64,000 nucleotides of DNA from Thermophilibacter immobilis (GTDB lineage Bacteria > Actinomycetota > Coriobacteriia > Coriobacteriales > Atopobiaceae), in the NCBI RefSeq assembly GCF_015277515.1, contig NZ_CP063767.1:496001-560000 (forward strand), given 5' to 3'. Made by a program: the position numbers and the translations under genes. Shown in pieces: positions 7,974 to 16,868 of the stretch. The notes beneath the pieces were generated by a model. That model searched no databases. It was not told the origin of the DNA and was given only the letters and a program-made list of their open reading frames with translations. Each line of letters starts with the position of its first letter. Positions within the stretch are counted from its first letter, which is position 1.

Positions 7974-8756
7974 ATGCCCATCGGACCAGCACGCATGCCC
8001 CTCTTCGACCACCTCGGCGAGCTTCGCCGTCGCCTTACGATCGTGGTCGTCGCCCTCGCCGTGGTTGCCGTCGTGGTGTACTTTGCCACGCCCGCCCTCA
8101 TCGACCTCATGATGGAGCCCATCAAGGAGGCCCTGCACGGCAAGCCCCTGACGGTGACCTCGGCTCTTGGCGGCTTCACGATCCGCTTCAAGGTGTCCCT
8201 GTTCTTCGCGGCCATCATCTGCTCGCCGATCGTCATCTGGGAGGTCATGGGCTTCTTCCTGCCCGCCCTCACGCCCAAGGAGCGGCGCTGGGTCGTGCCC
8301 ACCGTGGCCGCCATGGTCGCGCTGTTCGCCCTCGGCATGATCTTCTGCTACTTCATCATCCAGCAGGCGGCCTTCGGCTGGCTCATAGACCAGACCTACG
8401 CCTTTGGCGACCAGCTCAACGATGCTGAGGACTTCCTGAACATCTTCATGCTGCTAGAAATCGGCTTCGGCGTGGCCTTCCAGCTTCCGCTCGTGATCTT
8501 CTACCTCTCGATCCTGCACCTCGTGCCCTACAAGACGTTCCGTGCGCAGTGGCGCATGATCTACGTGGGCCTCATGGTCCTGTCGGCCGTCGTCACCCCC
8601 GACGCCTCTCCGGTCACGATGCTGCTCATGTTCGCCGCTCTCATCGCCTTGTACGAGGCGGCCCTCGCCGTGGCGCGCTACATCATCATCGCCCGCGACG
8701 GCAAGGCGGCCCTCAAGTGGACCCGCGAGGACTACGAGCAGCACGCGCTCGACTAA
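7974..8756 (+). CDS. tatC: Sec-independent protein translocase TatC
   Basis: TatC is the polytopic receptor for twin-arginine signal peptides. The sequence shows MPLFDHLGELRRRL at the N-terminus (the conserved HLxELRxR motif), six hydrophobic segments, the FxFPxL-like LPALTPKERR loop and the EIGFGVAFQLPLV segment with the conserved glutamate. The length is normal (260). It follows the TatA/B gene by 19 bp and precedes topA by 21 bp. ATG 7974 lacks a clear ribosome site; ATG 7995 (MPLFDHLGEL) is the alternative start and begins exactly at the conserved motif. Confidence 0.95.
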   Translation: MPIGPARMPLFDHLGELRRRLTIVVVALAVVAVVVYFATPALIDLMMEPIKEALHGKPLTVTSALGGFTIRFKVSLFFAAIICSPIVIWEVMGFFLPALTPKERRWVVPTVAAMVALFALGMIFCYFIIQQAAFGWLIDQTYAFGDQLNDAEDFLNIFMLLEIGFGVAFQLPLVIFYLSILHLVPYKTFRAQWRMIYVGLMVLSAVVTPDASPVTMLLMFAALIALYEAALAVARYIIIARDGKAALKWTREDYEQHALD

Positions 8757-8777
8757 ACGATAAGGACTGATTCTCTC

Positions 8778-11312
8778 GTGAAGCTCATCGTCACCGAGAA
8801 AAACGACGCTGCGCAGCAGATTGCGCGCCTGCTCTCCGACTCGGGCAAGCCCAAGGCCGACAAGGTCTACAACACGCCCGTCTACCGCTTCCGCGTGAGC
8901 GGGGAGGACTGCGCGACCATCGGCCTGCGCGGTCACATCCTGAAGGTGGACTTTCCCGTCCAGCTCACGTTCGACCCCGATGAGGGGTGGCGCGGCCTTA
9001 CGGAGGACGGCGAGCTGCTTGCCGCCGACGTCCCCGACGGCCTGGCCCGGCCCCCCTACGCACGCAAGCGCAAGCCCTTCCTCGCCGACGGCGTGGACCT
9101 CAAGGGCTGGAAGATCGCGAGCCTGCCGTACCTGGTCTGGGCCCCCATCCAGAAGCTGCCCGCCGAGAAGGAGATCATCCGCGCCCTCAAGAACCTCGCC
9201 AAGAAGGCCGACTCCGTGGTCATCGGCACGGACTTCGACCGCGAGGGCGAGCTTATCGGCTCGGACGCCCTGCGCCAGATCCGCGACGTCGCGCCCGACG
9301 TTCCCGTCTCGCGCGCTCGCTACTCGGCCTTCACCAAGACCGAGATAGACCATGCCTTCGCGAACCTCGTGGAGCTCGACCAGGACCTCGCCGACGCCGG
9401 CGAGTCGCGCCAGTACATCGACCTCATCTGGGGCGCGGTCCTCACGCGCTACCTCACCGCCGTGCGCTTCTCCGGGCTGGGCAACGTCCGCTCGGCCGGG
9501 CGCGTCCAGACTCCCACGCTGGCCCTCGTGGTCGAGCGCGAGCGCGAGCGCATGGCCTTTGACCCGGTGCCCTACTGGGTCATCCAGGGCCAGGCCACCA
9601 AGGACGAGAGCTCCTTCAGGGTCGCTCACGCCACGTCGCGCTTCTGGGACAAGGACGCGGCCGACGCCGCCTTCTCGCACGTGGAGCATGCCTCGCAGGG
9701 CCGCGTGACGGCCGTGGAGCGCAAGAGCCGCACGCAGCGCCCTCCCGTGCCGTTCAACACCACCTCGCTGCAGGCCGCGGCCGCCGCCGAAGGGATCTCG
9801 CCTGCGCGCACGATGCGCCTGGCCGAGTCCCTCTACATGGACGGCCTCATCTCGTACCCGCGCGTGGACAACACGGTCTACCCGAGCTCGCTGGACCTCG
9901 CCGCCTGCGTGCGCAGCCTGGCCAAGGTCCCGCAGTATGCCGGGACCTGCAGGGGGCTTCTCGCCCAGGGAAAGCTCACGGCCACGCGCGGCAAGCAGGA
10001 GACGACCGACCACCCGCCGATCTACCCCACGGCGGCGGCCGACCCGGACAACCTGCAGCCCGCCGCCTGGAAGCTCTACAACCTGATCGCGCGGCGCTTT
10101 CTGGCCACGCTCATGGGCCCGGCCACGATCGAGGGCACCAAGGTCACGCTCGACGTGGCGGGCGAGCCCTTCACGGTCTCGGGCAGCGTGCTCGCGAAGC
10201 CGGGATTTCGCGCCGTGTACCCCTATGGCCTCAAGAAGGACGACCAGCTCCCGGCCCTGTCCGAGGGCGACGTCTGCGCCGTCGAGGCCATGGAGCTCCT
10301 GGGCAAACAGACCGAGCCGCCCGCTCGCTACAGCCAGGGCAAGCTCATCCAGGAGATGGAGAAGCGGGGCCTGGGGACCAAGTCCACGCGCGCGAACATC
10401 ATCGACACGCTCTACCAGCGCAAGTACTTCAAGAACGACCCGGTCGAGCCGAGCCAGCTGGGCATGGCCATCATCGACGCTCTGAACGCCTACGCGCCGC
10501 GCATCACCACGCCCGACATGACCTCGGAGCTCGAGGGGGACATGACCAAGGTCTCCGACGGCACGGACACCCAGGAGCAGGTGGTCTCGCACTCGCGCGC
10601 GCTTCTCGCCGGCCTCATGGACGGCCTCGTGGAGCACAAAGACGACCTCTCCGAGGCCATTGCCGACGCCGTCACCGCCGACGCCAAGATCGGCGTCTGC
10701 CCCAAGTGCGGCAAGGACCTCGTGGTCAAGACCTCGGCCAAGACGCGCGGCAGCTTCGCCGGGTGCATGGGCTGGCCCGACTGCGACGTCACCTACCCCC
10801 TGCCGCAGGGAAAGATCTCGGCCCTGGAGGGCGAGGCGGGGGTCTGCCCCGAGTGCGGAGCCCCGCGCGTGAAGGTGCAGCCGTTCCGCAGCCGCGCCTA
10901 CGAGATCTGCATCAACCCGGCCTGCCCCACCAACTACGAGCCCGACGTCGTGGTGGGCACCTGTCCCGCCTGCGCCGAGGCCGGGCGTGAGGGCCAGCTC
11001 GTGGCTCACAAGTCCGAGAAGAGCGGCAAGCGCTTCATCCGCTGCACCAACTACGAGGAGTGCGGCACGTCCTACCCGCTGCCGGCGCGCGGCAGGCTCG
11101 AGGCGACGGGCGAGACCTGCCCGGACTGCGGGGCCCCCCTGGTCGTGGTCACCACGGCGCGCGGGCCCTGGAAGCTCTGCCCCAACATGGACTGCCCGGG
11201 ACGCGAGAAGAAGGCCGCCTCCGGCGCGCGCGGCGCCAAGCACGCGGGCAAGGCGGCCGGCAAGGGAACCAAGCGCGCGTCGTCGGGCGGTGGACGTCGC
11301 AAGAAGGCGTAG
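8778..11312 (+). CDS. topA: Type IA DNA topoisomerase I, archaeal-like
   Basis: The 844-residue enzyme relaxes negative supercoils. Its TOPRIM domain carries DFDREGELIG (from about residue 150). The active-site tyrosine is Tyr360 in LISYPRVDNTVYP. After residue ~620 there are four zinc-finger units with CxxC pairs (CPKCG, CPECG, CPACA, CPDCG). The N-terminus (MKLIVTEKNDAAQQIARLLS) and motifs such as RQYIDLIWGAVLTRYLT and PFNTT resemble euryarchaeal TopA, and the LITYMRTDS motif of E. coli-type TopA is replaced by LISYPRVDN. The start is GTG 8778. The C-terminus is Lys/Arg/Gly-rich, probably nonspecific DNA binding. Confidence 0.93.
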   Translation: MKLIVTEKNDAAQQIARLLSDSGKPKADKVYNTPVYRFRVSGEDCATIGLRGHILKVDFPVQLTFDPDEGWRGLTEDGELLAADVPDGLARPPYARKRKPFLADGVDLKGWKIASLPYLVWAPIQKLPAEKEIIRALKNLAKKADSVVIGTDFDREGELIGSDALRQIRDVAPDVPVSRARYSAFTKTEIDHAFANLVELDQDLADAGESRQYIDLIWGAVLTRYLTAVRFSGLGNVRSAGRVQTPTLALVVERERERMAFDPVPYWVIQGQATKDESSFRVAHATSRFWDKDAADAAFSHVEHASQGRVTAVERKSRTQRPPVPFNTTSLQAAAAAEGISPARTMRLAESLYMDGLISYPRVDNTVYPSSLDLAACVRSLAKVPQYAGTCRGLLAQGKLTATRGKQETTDHPPIYPTAAADPDNLQPAAWKLYNLIARRFLATLMGPATIEGTKVTLDVAGEPFTVSGSVLAKPGFRAVYPYGLKKDDQLPALSEGDVCAVEAMELLGKQTEPPARYSQGKLIQEMEKRGLGTKSTRANIIDTLYQRKYFKNDPVEPSQLGMAIIDALNAYAPRITTPDMTSELEGDMTKVSDGTDTQEQVVSHSRALLAGLMDGLVEHKDDLSEAIADAVTADAKIGVCPKCGKDLVVKTSAKTRGSFAGCMGWPDCDVTYPLPQGKISALEGEAGVCPECGAPRVKVQPFRSRAYEICINPACPTNYEPDVVVGTCPACAEAGREGQLVAHKSEKSGKRFIRCTNYEECGTSYPLPARGRLEATGETCPDCGAPLVVVTTARGPWKLCPNMDCPGREKKAASGARGAKHAGKAAGKGTKRASSGGGRRKKA

Positions 11313-11388
11313 GAGGGTGCGTCGCGCGGGGCTTCTCGCTTCGTCCCGCGCTGCTGCCGTCCGCGCTGCCGACCGCGCCACCGTCTGC

Positions 11389-11497
11389 GCTCACGAATTT
11401 GGGGCCGTGGCACGATGCGGCCCCAAAGGGGCTGCCCCCAGGTCCGTATTCGTGAGCATCGCGGCCCGAGACGTGCCACGGGTCGCGATTCGTGAGC
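11389..11497. repeat. Intergenic repeat element, copy A
   Basis: This ~109-bp element is an imperfect inverted repeat. GCTCACGAAT and CCGTGGCACG on the left (11389-11414) mirror CGTGCCACGG and ATTCGTGAGC on the right (11472-11497), with a third ATTCGTGAGC at 11448. An inner hairpin GGGGCCG/CGGCCCC lies at 11401-11424. A second copy with matching motif spacing (58 bp, then 40 or 41 bp) is at 46673-46780. It fills the topA-tmk gap and has no coding potential that I can see. Confidence 0.65.
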
Positions 11498-11547
11498 AGG
11501 GCGCGGCAGGCTATCATGAGGGAGTCGACTCGGGGAGGAGGGCAGGC

Positions 11548-12210
11548 ATGGGCAGACGGGGAGTCTTCGTGACGCTCGAGGGTGTGGACGGCTGCGGCAA
11601 GACCACACAGGTGGCTCGTCTCGCCCAGGCGCTCGCGGCCACGGGTCGCGAGGTCGTGCGCCTGCGCGAGCCGGGAGGAACCCCGATCTCCGAGAAGGTC
11701 CGCGCCCTTCTGCTCGACCCCTCAAACGAGGAGATGGCCGACGAGTGCGAGCTGCTCCTCTATGAGGCCTCGCGCGCCCAGCTCGTACGCCAGCTCATCG
11801 AGCCTGCCCTCACGCGGGGCGCGGTGGTCCTGTGCGACCGCTATGCCGACTCCACCTACGCCTATCAGGCCGCCGGACGCGGCCTCGACGACGCGCTCGT
11901 GCGCGGCGCGAACGCCCTGGGCAGCTGCGGCTGCGTCCCGGACCGCACGCTCGTGCTCGACCTGGACGTCTCGCGCGCCTACGAGCGTGCCACGGCCGGC
12001 TCCGTCGACCGGCTCGAGGCGGAGGGCCTCGCGTTTCAGGAGCGCGTCCAGGCGGGCTATCGGCACCTCGCCGCGACCGAGCCTGGCCGCGTCCATCTTG
12101 TCGACGCTACGGGGACGGTCGACGAGGTCTTTGACCGTCTGTGGAACGACCTCTCTGACCTGTGGGCGGATGCGCCCGCTGCTCCCTTCTGCTCCGTTGG
12201 GGGGCGATGA
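11548..12210 (+). CDS. tmk: Thymidylate kinase
   Basis: Tmk phosphorylates dTMP to dTDP. The sequence has the P-loop VTLEGVDGCGKTTQVA, the DR(Y) motif in LCDRYADSTYAYQ, and REPGGTPISEKVR, all hallmarks of bacterial Tmk; length 220 is normal. ATG 11548 follows GGGGAGGAGGG by about 6 nt. It is followed after 3 bp by holB, the common tmk-holB arrangement linking dTTP supply with replication genes. Confidence 0.95.
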   Translation: MGRRGVFVTLEGVDGCGKTTQVARLAQALAATGREVVRLREPGGTPISEKVRALLLDPSNEEMADECELLLYEASRAQLVRQLIEPALTRGAVVLCDRYADSTYAYQAAGRGLDDALVRGANALGSCGCVPDRTLVLDLDVSRAYERATAGSVDRLEAEGLAFQERVQAGYRHLAATEPGRVHLVDATGTVDEVFDRLWNDLSDLWADAPAAPFCSVGGR

Positions 12211-12213
12211 TCC

Positions 12214-13350
12214 ATGGCAGCGGTCCCCGCCGCGCTCGGGGTCCTCTCCGACCAGCCGCGCGTGCGCGACTTCCTTGCCACCGCGCTCGCCGACGAGCGG
12301 CTCTCGCACGCCTACCTGTTCGTGGGACCGCCCGGCTCCGGCAAGCACGAGGCCGCCCGTGCCCTCGCCCAGTGCGTCGTGTGCCCCCAGGGGGGAGACG
12401 CCACCTGCGACGACTGTCGCCGCGTCGCGCATCACACGCATTCCGACGTCCACTGGCTCAGGCCCGGGAGCGCGACCGGCTACCTCGTGGCCCAGGTCCG
12501 CGATCTCATCGCCGACGCGCATCTGGCGCCCGTGCGCGCCCGCACCAAGGTCTACGTCCTCGAGCGCGCGGGGCTTCTCCGCGGCACCGCTGCGAACGCG
12601 CTGCTCAAGACCCTCGAGGAGCCTCCTCGAGACGTGATGTTCATTCTGTGCGGCCGCACGACCGCCGCCCTTCTCCCCACGGTCGCCTCTCGGTGCCAGC
12701 AGGTGCCGTTCTCCGTGGTGTCCCCGCAGGTCGGGGTCGCCTCCGTCATGCGCTCCTGCACCGCAACCACGCAGGAGGCGCGCGTGGCCCTCGCCGTGGC
12801 CGGCGCGCCCGCACGCGCCGTGGACTTTCTGGGCTCGCCCGCGCGTCGCCAGGTGCGTCGGCTCGTCGTGGGCACGCTCGACTCCCTCGCGCGCGCCGAC
12901 TCCTGGGACGTGCTCGTGGCGGCGCGCGAGATCGTGGCCGGCGTCGCGGTCCCCCTCGCCGACGTGAAGCAGGCCCAGGAGGAGGCCGTCAAGGACTCCA
13001 CGGACTTTCTCAGCGCCTCCGCGCTCAAGCAGGTGGCCGACGCCAACAAGCGCGAGCTCACCGCGAGGGAGCGTTCGGGTATGATGGAGGCCCTGGCGGC
13101 CGTCGACTCGCTCCTGCGTGACGTGCTGATTCGCTGCGAGGACGTCCGAGGGCCCATCGTGAACGAGGACAGCGCAGCCGTCGTGGACCGTCTCGCGTCT
13201 GAGTGCGACACGCGTGCGGTCCTGAGGGCGCTCGAGGCCTCCGCGCGCGCGGCGGACGACCTCGCCCATAACGTATCTCCCCAGCTGACCGTCGAGGTCA
13301 TGCTGCTTCGTATCAAGGAGGCACTCACATGCCCACCGTCATTCCGGTGA
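12214..13350 (+). CDS. holB: DNA polymerase III delta' subunit (clamp loader)
   Basis: This AAA+ fold protein has a Walker A-type GPPGSGKHEAARALA. A four-cysteine zinc module follows (CVVCPQGGDATCDDC). Sensor 1-type residues then appear in LKTLEEPPRDVMFIL and the ASRC box near ASRCQQVPF. These match clamp-loader delta'/tau ATPases; context (tmk upstream, ricT downstream) supports HolB. 378 residues. It overlaps ricT by 22 bp, so the two are probably translationally coupled. Confidence 0.9.
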   Translation: MAAVPAALGVLSDQPRVRDFLATALADERLSHAYLFVGPPGSGKHEAARALAQCVVCPQGGDATCDDCRRVAHHTHSDVHWLRPGSATGYLVAQVRDLIADAHLAPVRARTKVYVLERAGLLRGTAANALLKTLEEPPRDVMFILCGRTTAALLPTVASRCQQVPFSVVSPQVGVASVMRSCTATTQEARVALAVAGAPARAVDFLGSPARRQVRRLVVGTLDSLARADSWDVLVAAREIVAGVAVPLADVKQAQEEAVKDSTDFLSASALKQVADANKRELTARERSGMMEALAAVDSLLRDVLIRCEDVRGPIVNEDSAAVVDRLASECDTRAVLRALEASARAADDLAHNVSPQLTVEVMLLRIKEALTCPPSFR

Positions 13351-14774
13351 AGTTCGCCTTTGTGGCTCGTGACCTGTGGTTCGATCCCGTCCAGACCGGG
13401 GCGCAGGAAGCCGACCACGTAATCTGCCAGACCGAGCGCGGCCTCGAGGTGGGCCTTGCCACCGCGGACGCCCGCGAGGTGACGCCCGAGGAGCTCTCCT
13501 CCAAGGTCGGCCGCTCCCAGCTTCGCGACGTGGTGCGCGTGGCCACGGAGGACGATCTCGTGCGCGCCGACGAGCTCGCGCAGAGGGGGGAGGCCGCGCT
13601 GCCGACGTTTCGTCGTCACGTGACGTCCTCGGGCCTTGAGATGAAGCCCGTGGGCGTGGAGTACCTCTTCGAGGGTGACAAGGCCGTCTGCTACTTCGCC
13701 GCCGAGGACCGCGTGGACTTCCGCCAGCTCGTGCGCGAGCTCTCGCGCGAGTTTCACGTGCGCATCGACATGCGCCAGATCGGAGTGCGCGAGGAGGCGG
13801 CGATCGTGGGCGGCTACGGCCACTGCGGCCAGGAGCTGTGCTGCCGCCGGTTCAACATGAGCTTTGACCCGGTCTCCATTCGCATGGCCAAGGAGCAGGA
13901 CCTCCCACTCAACTCCACCAAGATCTCCGGCGCGTGCGGTCGCCTCATGTGCTGCCTGCGCTACGAGTTCGAGGCGTATCGCGACTTCAAGGGTCGTGCG
14001 CCCAAGAGAAACGCCGTGATCGACACGCCACTCGGCAAGGGCAAGATCATCGAGTACAACACCCCCAAGGAGCAGATCTGCCTGCGTCTCGAGAACGGCA
14101 AGCAGGTTCGCGTGCCGCTCGCCGACATGACGGCCTCCGAGGCCGCGCACAAGAAGTCCGAGGAGCTCGGGTGCGCTTGTCGTCCCGACACCGTGACACG
14201 CGGGGTTCTTGAACGCCTGGAGTCACCGGACGTGCAGATGGCCCTGGCCGAGCTCGATCGCAAGAACGGCGTGGTGCCGGCCGAGGCGCCGGATGCCGCC
14301 GACATCTTCGTCGAACCCAAGCGCAAGCGTCGGCGCCCCTCCAACGGGGGCCCCTCATCTACCGAGAAGAGCGCGCGCGGCGCGGGCTCTTCCGCGTCCG
14401 AGGATGCAGCGACCCATCATCGTCGGCGCAAGCGCCGTCCGGGGGAGGGAGGAGACCCGGCGCGTCCCTCGACGTCTGTCCCCTCTGACCAGGTCCCCTC
14501 TGCCGCGCCTACGCGACGTCGCAGGCACCATCAGACCGCTGACGGCGCCGCCGGCGAGGGCCGCGAGCCCCGCGAGCCCCGCCGCGACGGGACCAGGCGC
14601 ACGCGCCGTCCGGGCGACAAGGGCGGTCAGGGTCAGCCGCACGTGCAGCCGCCCCGAGACGCGCAGCAGCCCGACGGCGACGCGGACAAGCCCCGTCGGC
14701 GCCGTCGGCGCGGGGGCCACGGCAAGGGCGGCAACGGGGGCGCGGCTCCCGAGGGCGGCTCCGGCTCGAGCTAG
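13329..14774 (+). CDS. ricT: PSP1-domain protein, RicT-like
   Basis: The PSP1 domain occupies about residues 1-290. It contains the cysteine cluster seen in RicT: GHCGQELCCRRFN and KISGACGRLMCCLRYEFE. In Bacillus, RicT works with RicA and RicF in an Fe-S-containing complex that affects RNase Y processing; that partnership is not shown here. The last ~150 residues are a low-complexity basic tail (Arg, Pro, Gly, Lys), suggesting RNA binding, longer than in Bacillus. It closes the tmk-holB-ricT operon and is followed by a terminator. Confidence 0.85.
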   Translation: MPTVIPVKFAFVARDLWFDPVQTGAQEADHVICQTERGLEVGLATADAREVTPEELSSKVGRSQLRDVVRVATEDDLVRADELAQRGEAALPTFRRHVTSSGLEMKPVGVEYLFEGDKAVCYFAAEDRVDFRQLVRELSREFHVRIDMRQIGVREEAAIVGGYGHCGQELCCRRFNMSFDPVSIRMAKEQDLPLNSTKISGACGRLMCCLRYEFEAYRDFKGRAPKRNAVIDTPLGKGKIIEYNTPKEQICLRLENGKQVRVPLADMTASEAAHKKSEELGCACRPDTVTRGVLERLESPDVQMALAELDRKNGVVPAEAPDAADIFVEPKRKRRRPSNGGPSSTEKSARGAGSSASEDAATHHRRRKRRPGEGGDPARPSTSVPSDQVPSAAPTRRRRHHQTADGAAGEGREPREPRRDGTRRTRRPGDKGGQGQPHVQPPRDAQQPDGDADKPRRRRRRGGHGKGGNGGAAPEGGSGSS

Positions 14775-14798
14775 TAGCGCGGAGGCGACACGTCACGT

Positions 14799-14835
14799 GG
14801 CCCCTCTCCCCTCTTATGGGGGAGGGGCCTCTTTT
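14799..14835 (+). terminator. Terminator of the tmk-holB-ricT operon
   Basis: GGCCCCTC-rich left arm (from 14799) pairs with GGGGGAGGGGCC (ending 14829) with a one-base bulge, followed by TCTTTT. It lies 25 bp after the ricT stop. Confidence 0.85.
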
Positions 14836-15129
14836 GCGGGGGTCTCGTCGCCAAGGTGTGCGCCCCGCATCTTCGAAGCCCAGAATTCCGATTTTGAGAT
14901 ATAGTGAGGCCATGCGCCGGCTCTACCCTGCAAGTGAATAGAACGCTCACTGACGCGCGCAACGCGTCGGTGGCTCAGCTCGACGCGAGGGCGCCTGGCC
15001 CCTCGGCGTTCGAGCGACATCCTCACACATCAGCATCGCACTGAAGGTGACGACGGAGGCTCGAGTTTCAAAAGCTCTTCGTCATCCGTCTCCAGGCCAC
15101 TCAGGTGAGCGTCACAGGAGGGAGTCCGC
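14836..15129. other. Intergenic region, leader of the BMC locus
   Basis: No convincing gene is present. TATAGT at about 14901 is a candidate -10 box without a good -35. The 200 bp before the first eutS gene probably form a 5' leader; I see no known riboswitch. Confidence 0.3.
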
Positions 15130-15492
15130 ATGGACAACGCGCAGGACCAAATTAGAATCGTAGAGGAGACGGTTGCCGGCAAGGAGATCACGCTCGCGCA
15201 CGTCATCGGCGGCCCGGCTCCCATCATCTACACGAAGCTCGGTCTGAATCCCACGATTGACTACCAGGCGAGCGCGCTCGGCATCATGAACATGACGCCC
15301 CCCGAGTCGACGGTCATCGCGTCGGACATTGCCATCAAGGCCGCAGATGTCTACCTGGGGTTTGCCGATCGCTTCACGGGAACCCTCATCGTCACGGGTG
15401 AGATCTCCGACGTCACGACGGCGCTCGGCGCGGTTGTGGCCTACTTCCGTGACGTGCTCGGCTACGTTGCCTGCGACGTCACGAAGCGCTAG
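15130..15492 (+). CDS. eutS: EutS/PduU-type BMC shell protein 1
   Basis: The 120-residue protein has a circularly permuted BMC domain of the EutS/PduU group: EETVAGKEITLAHVIGG at the N-terminus, then ALGIMNMTPPESTVIASDIAIKAADVYLGFADRFTG and a C-terminal strand. These shell hexamers carry a small beta-barrel over the pore. An AGGAGGG ribosome site precedes ATG 15130. It begins a three-gene unit with a second eutS and eutP that ends at a terminator, upstream of the cut operon proper. Compared with the next gene it has a normal length. Confidence 0.9.
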   Translation: MDNAQDQIRIVEETVAGKEITLAHVIGGPAPIIYTKLGLNPTIDYQASALGIMNMTPPESTVIASDIAIKAADVYLGFADRFTGTLIVTGEISDVTTALGAVVAYFRDVLGYVACDVTKR

Positions 15493-15503
15493 GGGCCGAT
15501 CGC

Positions 15504-15935
15504 ATGGCGAACAAGCTCACGGGGGAAGGCTATCTCAAGAAGGTCTTCCGCGACCGCTATCGGGGGGGCTCTGGCCAGCGACTGCGCCTGACCAGGGTGA
15601 GCGTCCCCGGCCGTGAGGTCGACCTGGCGCACCTCATCGGCGTCTCACAGCGTAGCGCCTACGAGAACCTGGGGCTGCACATCGGCGTTCACAGCGGGGA
15701 GGACCACACGGGCGAGGCCATCGGCCTGATGCACTTCACGCCGTGGGAGTCCACCGTCATCGCGGCAGACATCGCCGTGAAGAGCGGCCAGGTCGAGATA
15801 GGCTTCCTGGACCGTTTCAACGGCTCCCTGATCCTCACGGGACCGCTCGCGGAGGTCGAGAGCGCCGTGACGCAGGTCCTCGGCTTCTTCAGAGACGAGC
15901 TGCACTTTGATTCCTGCGAGTTCACGAGGCAATAG
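15504..15935 (+). CDS. eutS: EutS/PduU-type BMC shell protein 2, N-terminally extended
   Basis: This is a paralogue of the preceding gene (11 bp upstream). It has a permuted BMC domain: PGREVDLAHLIGVSQRSAYENLGL, AIGLMHFTPWESTVIAADIAVKSG and GFLDRFNGSLILTG. The first ~25 residues (MANKLTGEGYLKKVFRDRYRG onward) are basic and extend beyond a normal EutS start; they could sit at the pore or bind cargo. It retains the signature residues but is clearly diverged from copy 1, so the pair may form hetero-oligomers or serve different faces of the shell. Confidence 0.88.
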   Translation: MANKLTGEGYLKKVFRDRYRGGSGQRLRLTRVSVPGREVDLAHLIGVSQRSAYENLGLHIGVHSGEDHTGEAIGLMHFTPWESTVIAADIAVKSGQVEIGFLDRFNGSLILTGPLAEVESAVTQVLGFFRDELHFDSCEFTRQ

Positions 15936-15958
15936 CAAGGAGAGTAGGCGCATCACAC

Positions 15959-16468
15959 ATGAAGCGGCTGTTTTTGATGGGTCGCAGCGAGGCGGGCAAG
16001 ACGTCGCTCGCCCAGGCGCTCAGGGGCGAGGAGCTCCACTATCACAAGACGCAGTTCACCTATGCGAACGACGACACCATTGACACCCCTGGCGAGTACT
16101 CCGAGTCAAAGGCGGTGGGGGTCGGGCTTGCCTGCTTCTCCTTCGAGTCCGACGTGGTCGCAATCGTGATCGCCGCGGACGAGCCCTTCACGGTCTTTGC
16201 CCCCAACTGCGGAGCCTTTCTGAACCGTCCTCTTATCGGCGTCATCACCAAGATCGACTCCCCCTATGCCAACGTCGCCATGGTCAGCCAGTGGCTCTTG
16301 AGCTCGGGCTGCGAGCGCATCTTCCAGGTCAACAACATCACGGGCGAGGGCGTGGGGGAGCTCAGGAACTACCTGCAGGAGGAGCTTCCGCAGATTTCTC
16401 TGGAAGAGGCCAAGAGGCTCCAGGGGATGGGGCTTCATGACTGGGACGCGCTTCCGAGCGAGGCGTGA
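15959..16468 (+). CDS. eutP: EutP/PduV-type small GTPase
   Basis: The 169-residue P-loop protein has MGRSEAGKTSLAQAL (Walker A), DTPGEYSESKAVGVGL (the G3 region) and ITKIDSPYANVAM (a TKxD-like G4). EutP and PduV accompany BMC loci; PduV has been linked to compartment positioning and EutP of some species to acetate kinase activity, so the exact role is open. It ends the short shell operon, about 100 bp before an intrinsic terminator. Confidence 0.88.
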   Translation: MKRLFLMGRSEAGKTSLAQALRGEELHYHKTQFTYANDDTIDTPGEYSESKAVGVGLACFSFESDVVAIVIAADEPFTVFAPNCGAFLNRPLIGVITKIDSPYANVAMVSQWLLSSGCERIFQVNNITGEGVGELRNYLQEELPQISLEEAKRLQGMGLHDWDALPSEA

Positions 16469-16568
16469 GGCGGGTGCTCTCGGCGCATCTCGAAACCATC
16501 TCGCAACGGTAATCATTTTGAAATTTCCCTGGTCAGAGTACGCAATGCTTGTCATTCTTAAGGAGCCT

Positions 16569-16590
16569 GGGTCGTCAGACCCCTCTTTTT
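16569..16590 (+). terminator. Terminator of the eutS-eutS-eutP unit
   Basis: The hairpin GGGTC-GTCA-GACCC (16569-16582) is followed by CTCTTTTTG. A second small hairpin GCTCC-T5-GGAGC at about 16627-16641 may reinforce it. The main cut operon therefore probably has its own promoter. Confidence 0.75.
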
Positions 16591-16868
16591 GCGCCCGATA
16601 AAAGCGCATTCATCCGAGGCATTGCGCTCCTTTTTGGAGCATTTTGCCCTTCTTGGGGAGAACAAGGACCTCCAAGGTCCGCTCAGCGCACCGCCCGCGC
16701 GCCCCACACTTCACCAGAAGGCGAAGCAACACCGTATGCGGTGGTTTATCCGCCATTTACCGATAGTTACGTGAAAAATCATAGGGTTCACATAAGGAGA
16801 GACCGTTACAGTAGCGGCTGCTGAGAGCAGGTTCTGTCGGCGCATGCGACCAAACAGGAGGTACAAAA
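16591..16868 (+). promoter_or_regulatory. Promoter/leader of the main cut operon, with GTGAA-N11-TTCAC dyad
   Basis: No gene is seen here. The stretch 16740-16800 is more AT-rich than its surroundings. A dyad GTGAA (16771-16775) and TTCAC (16787-16791) lies where a regulator such as the MerR protein at 32887 could bind. TTTACC and CATAGG flank it as weak -35/-10 boxes with 18-19 bp spacing, the spacing MerR proteins prefer. AGGAGGT before GTG 16869 is the ribosome site. All regulatory claims are inference. Confidence 0.35.

Noticed and set aside
8454-11381. A 975-residue open frame on the minus strand across topA, and similar long antisense frames at 11722-13269, 12552-14150 and 20182-21996
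   Set aside because: These are shadows caused by high GC third positions in real genes on the plus strand; the translations are low-complexity and Val/Leu/Gly/Arg-rich without recognisable domains.
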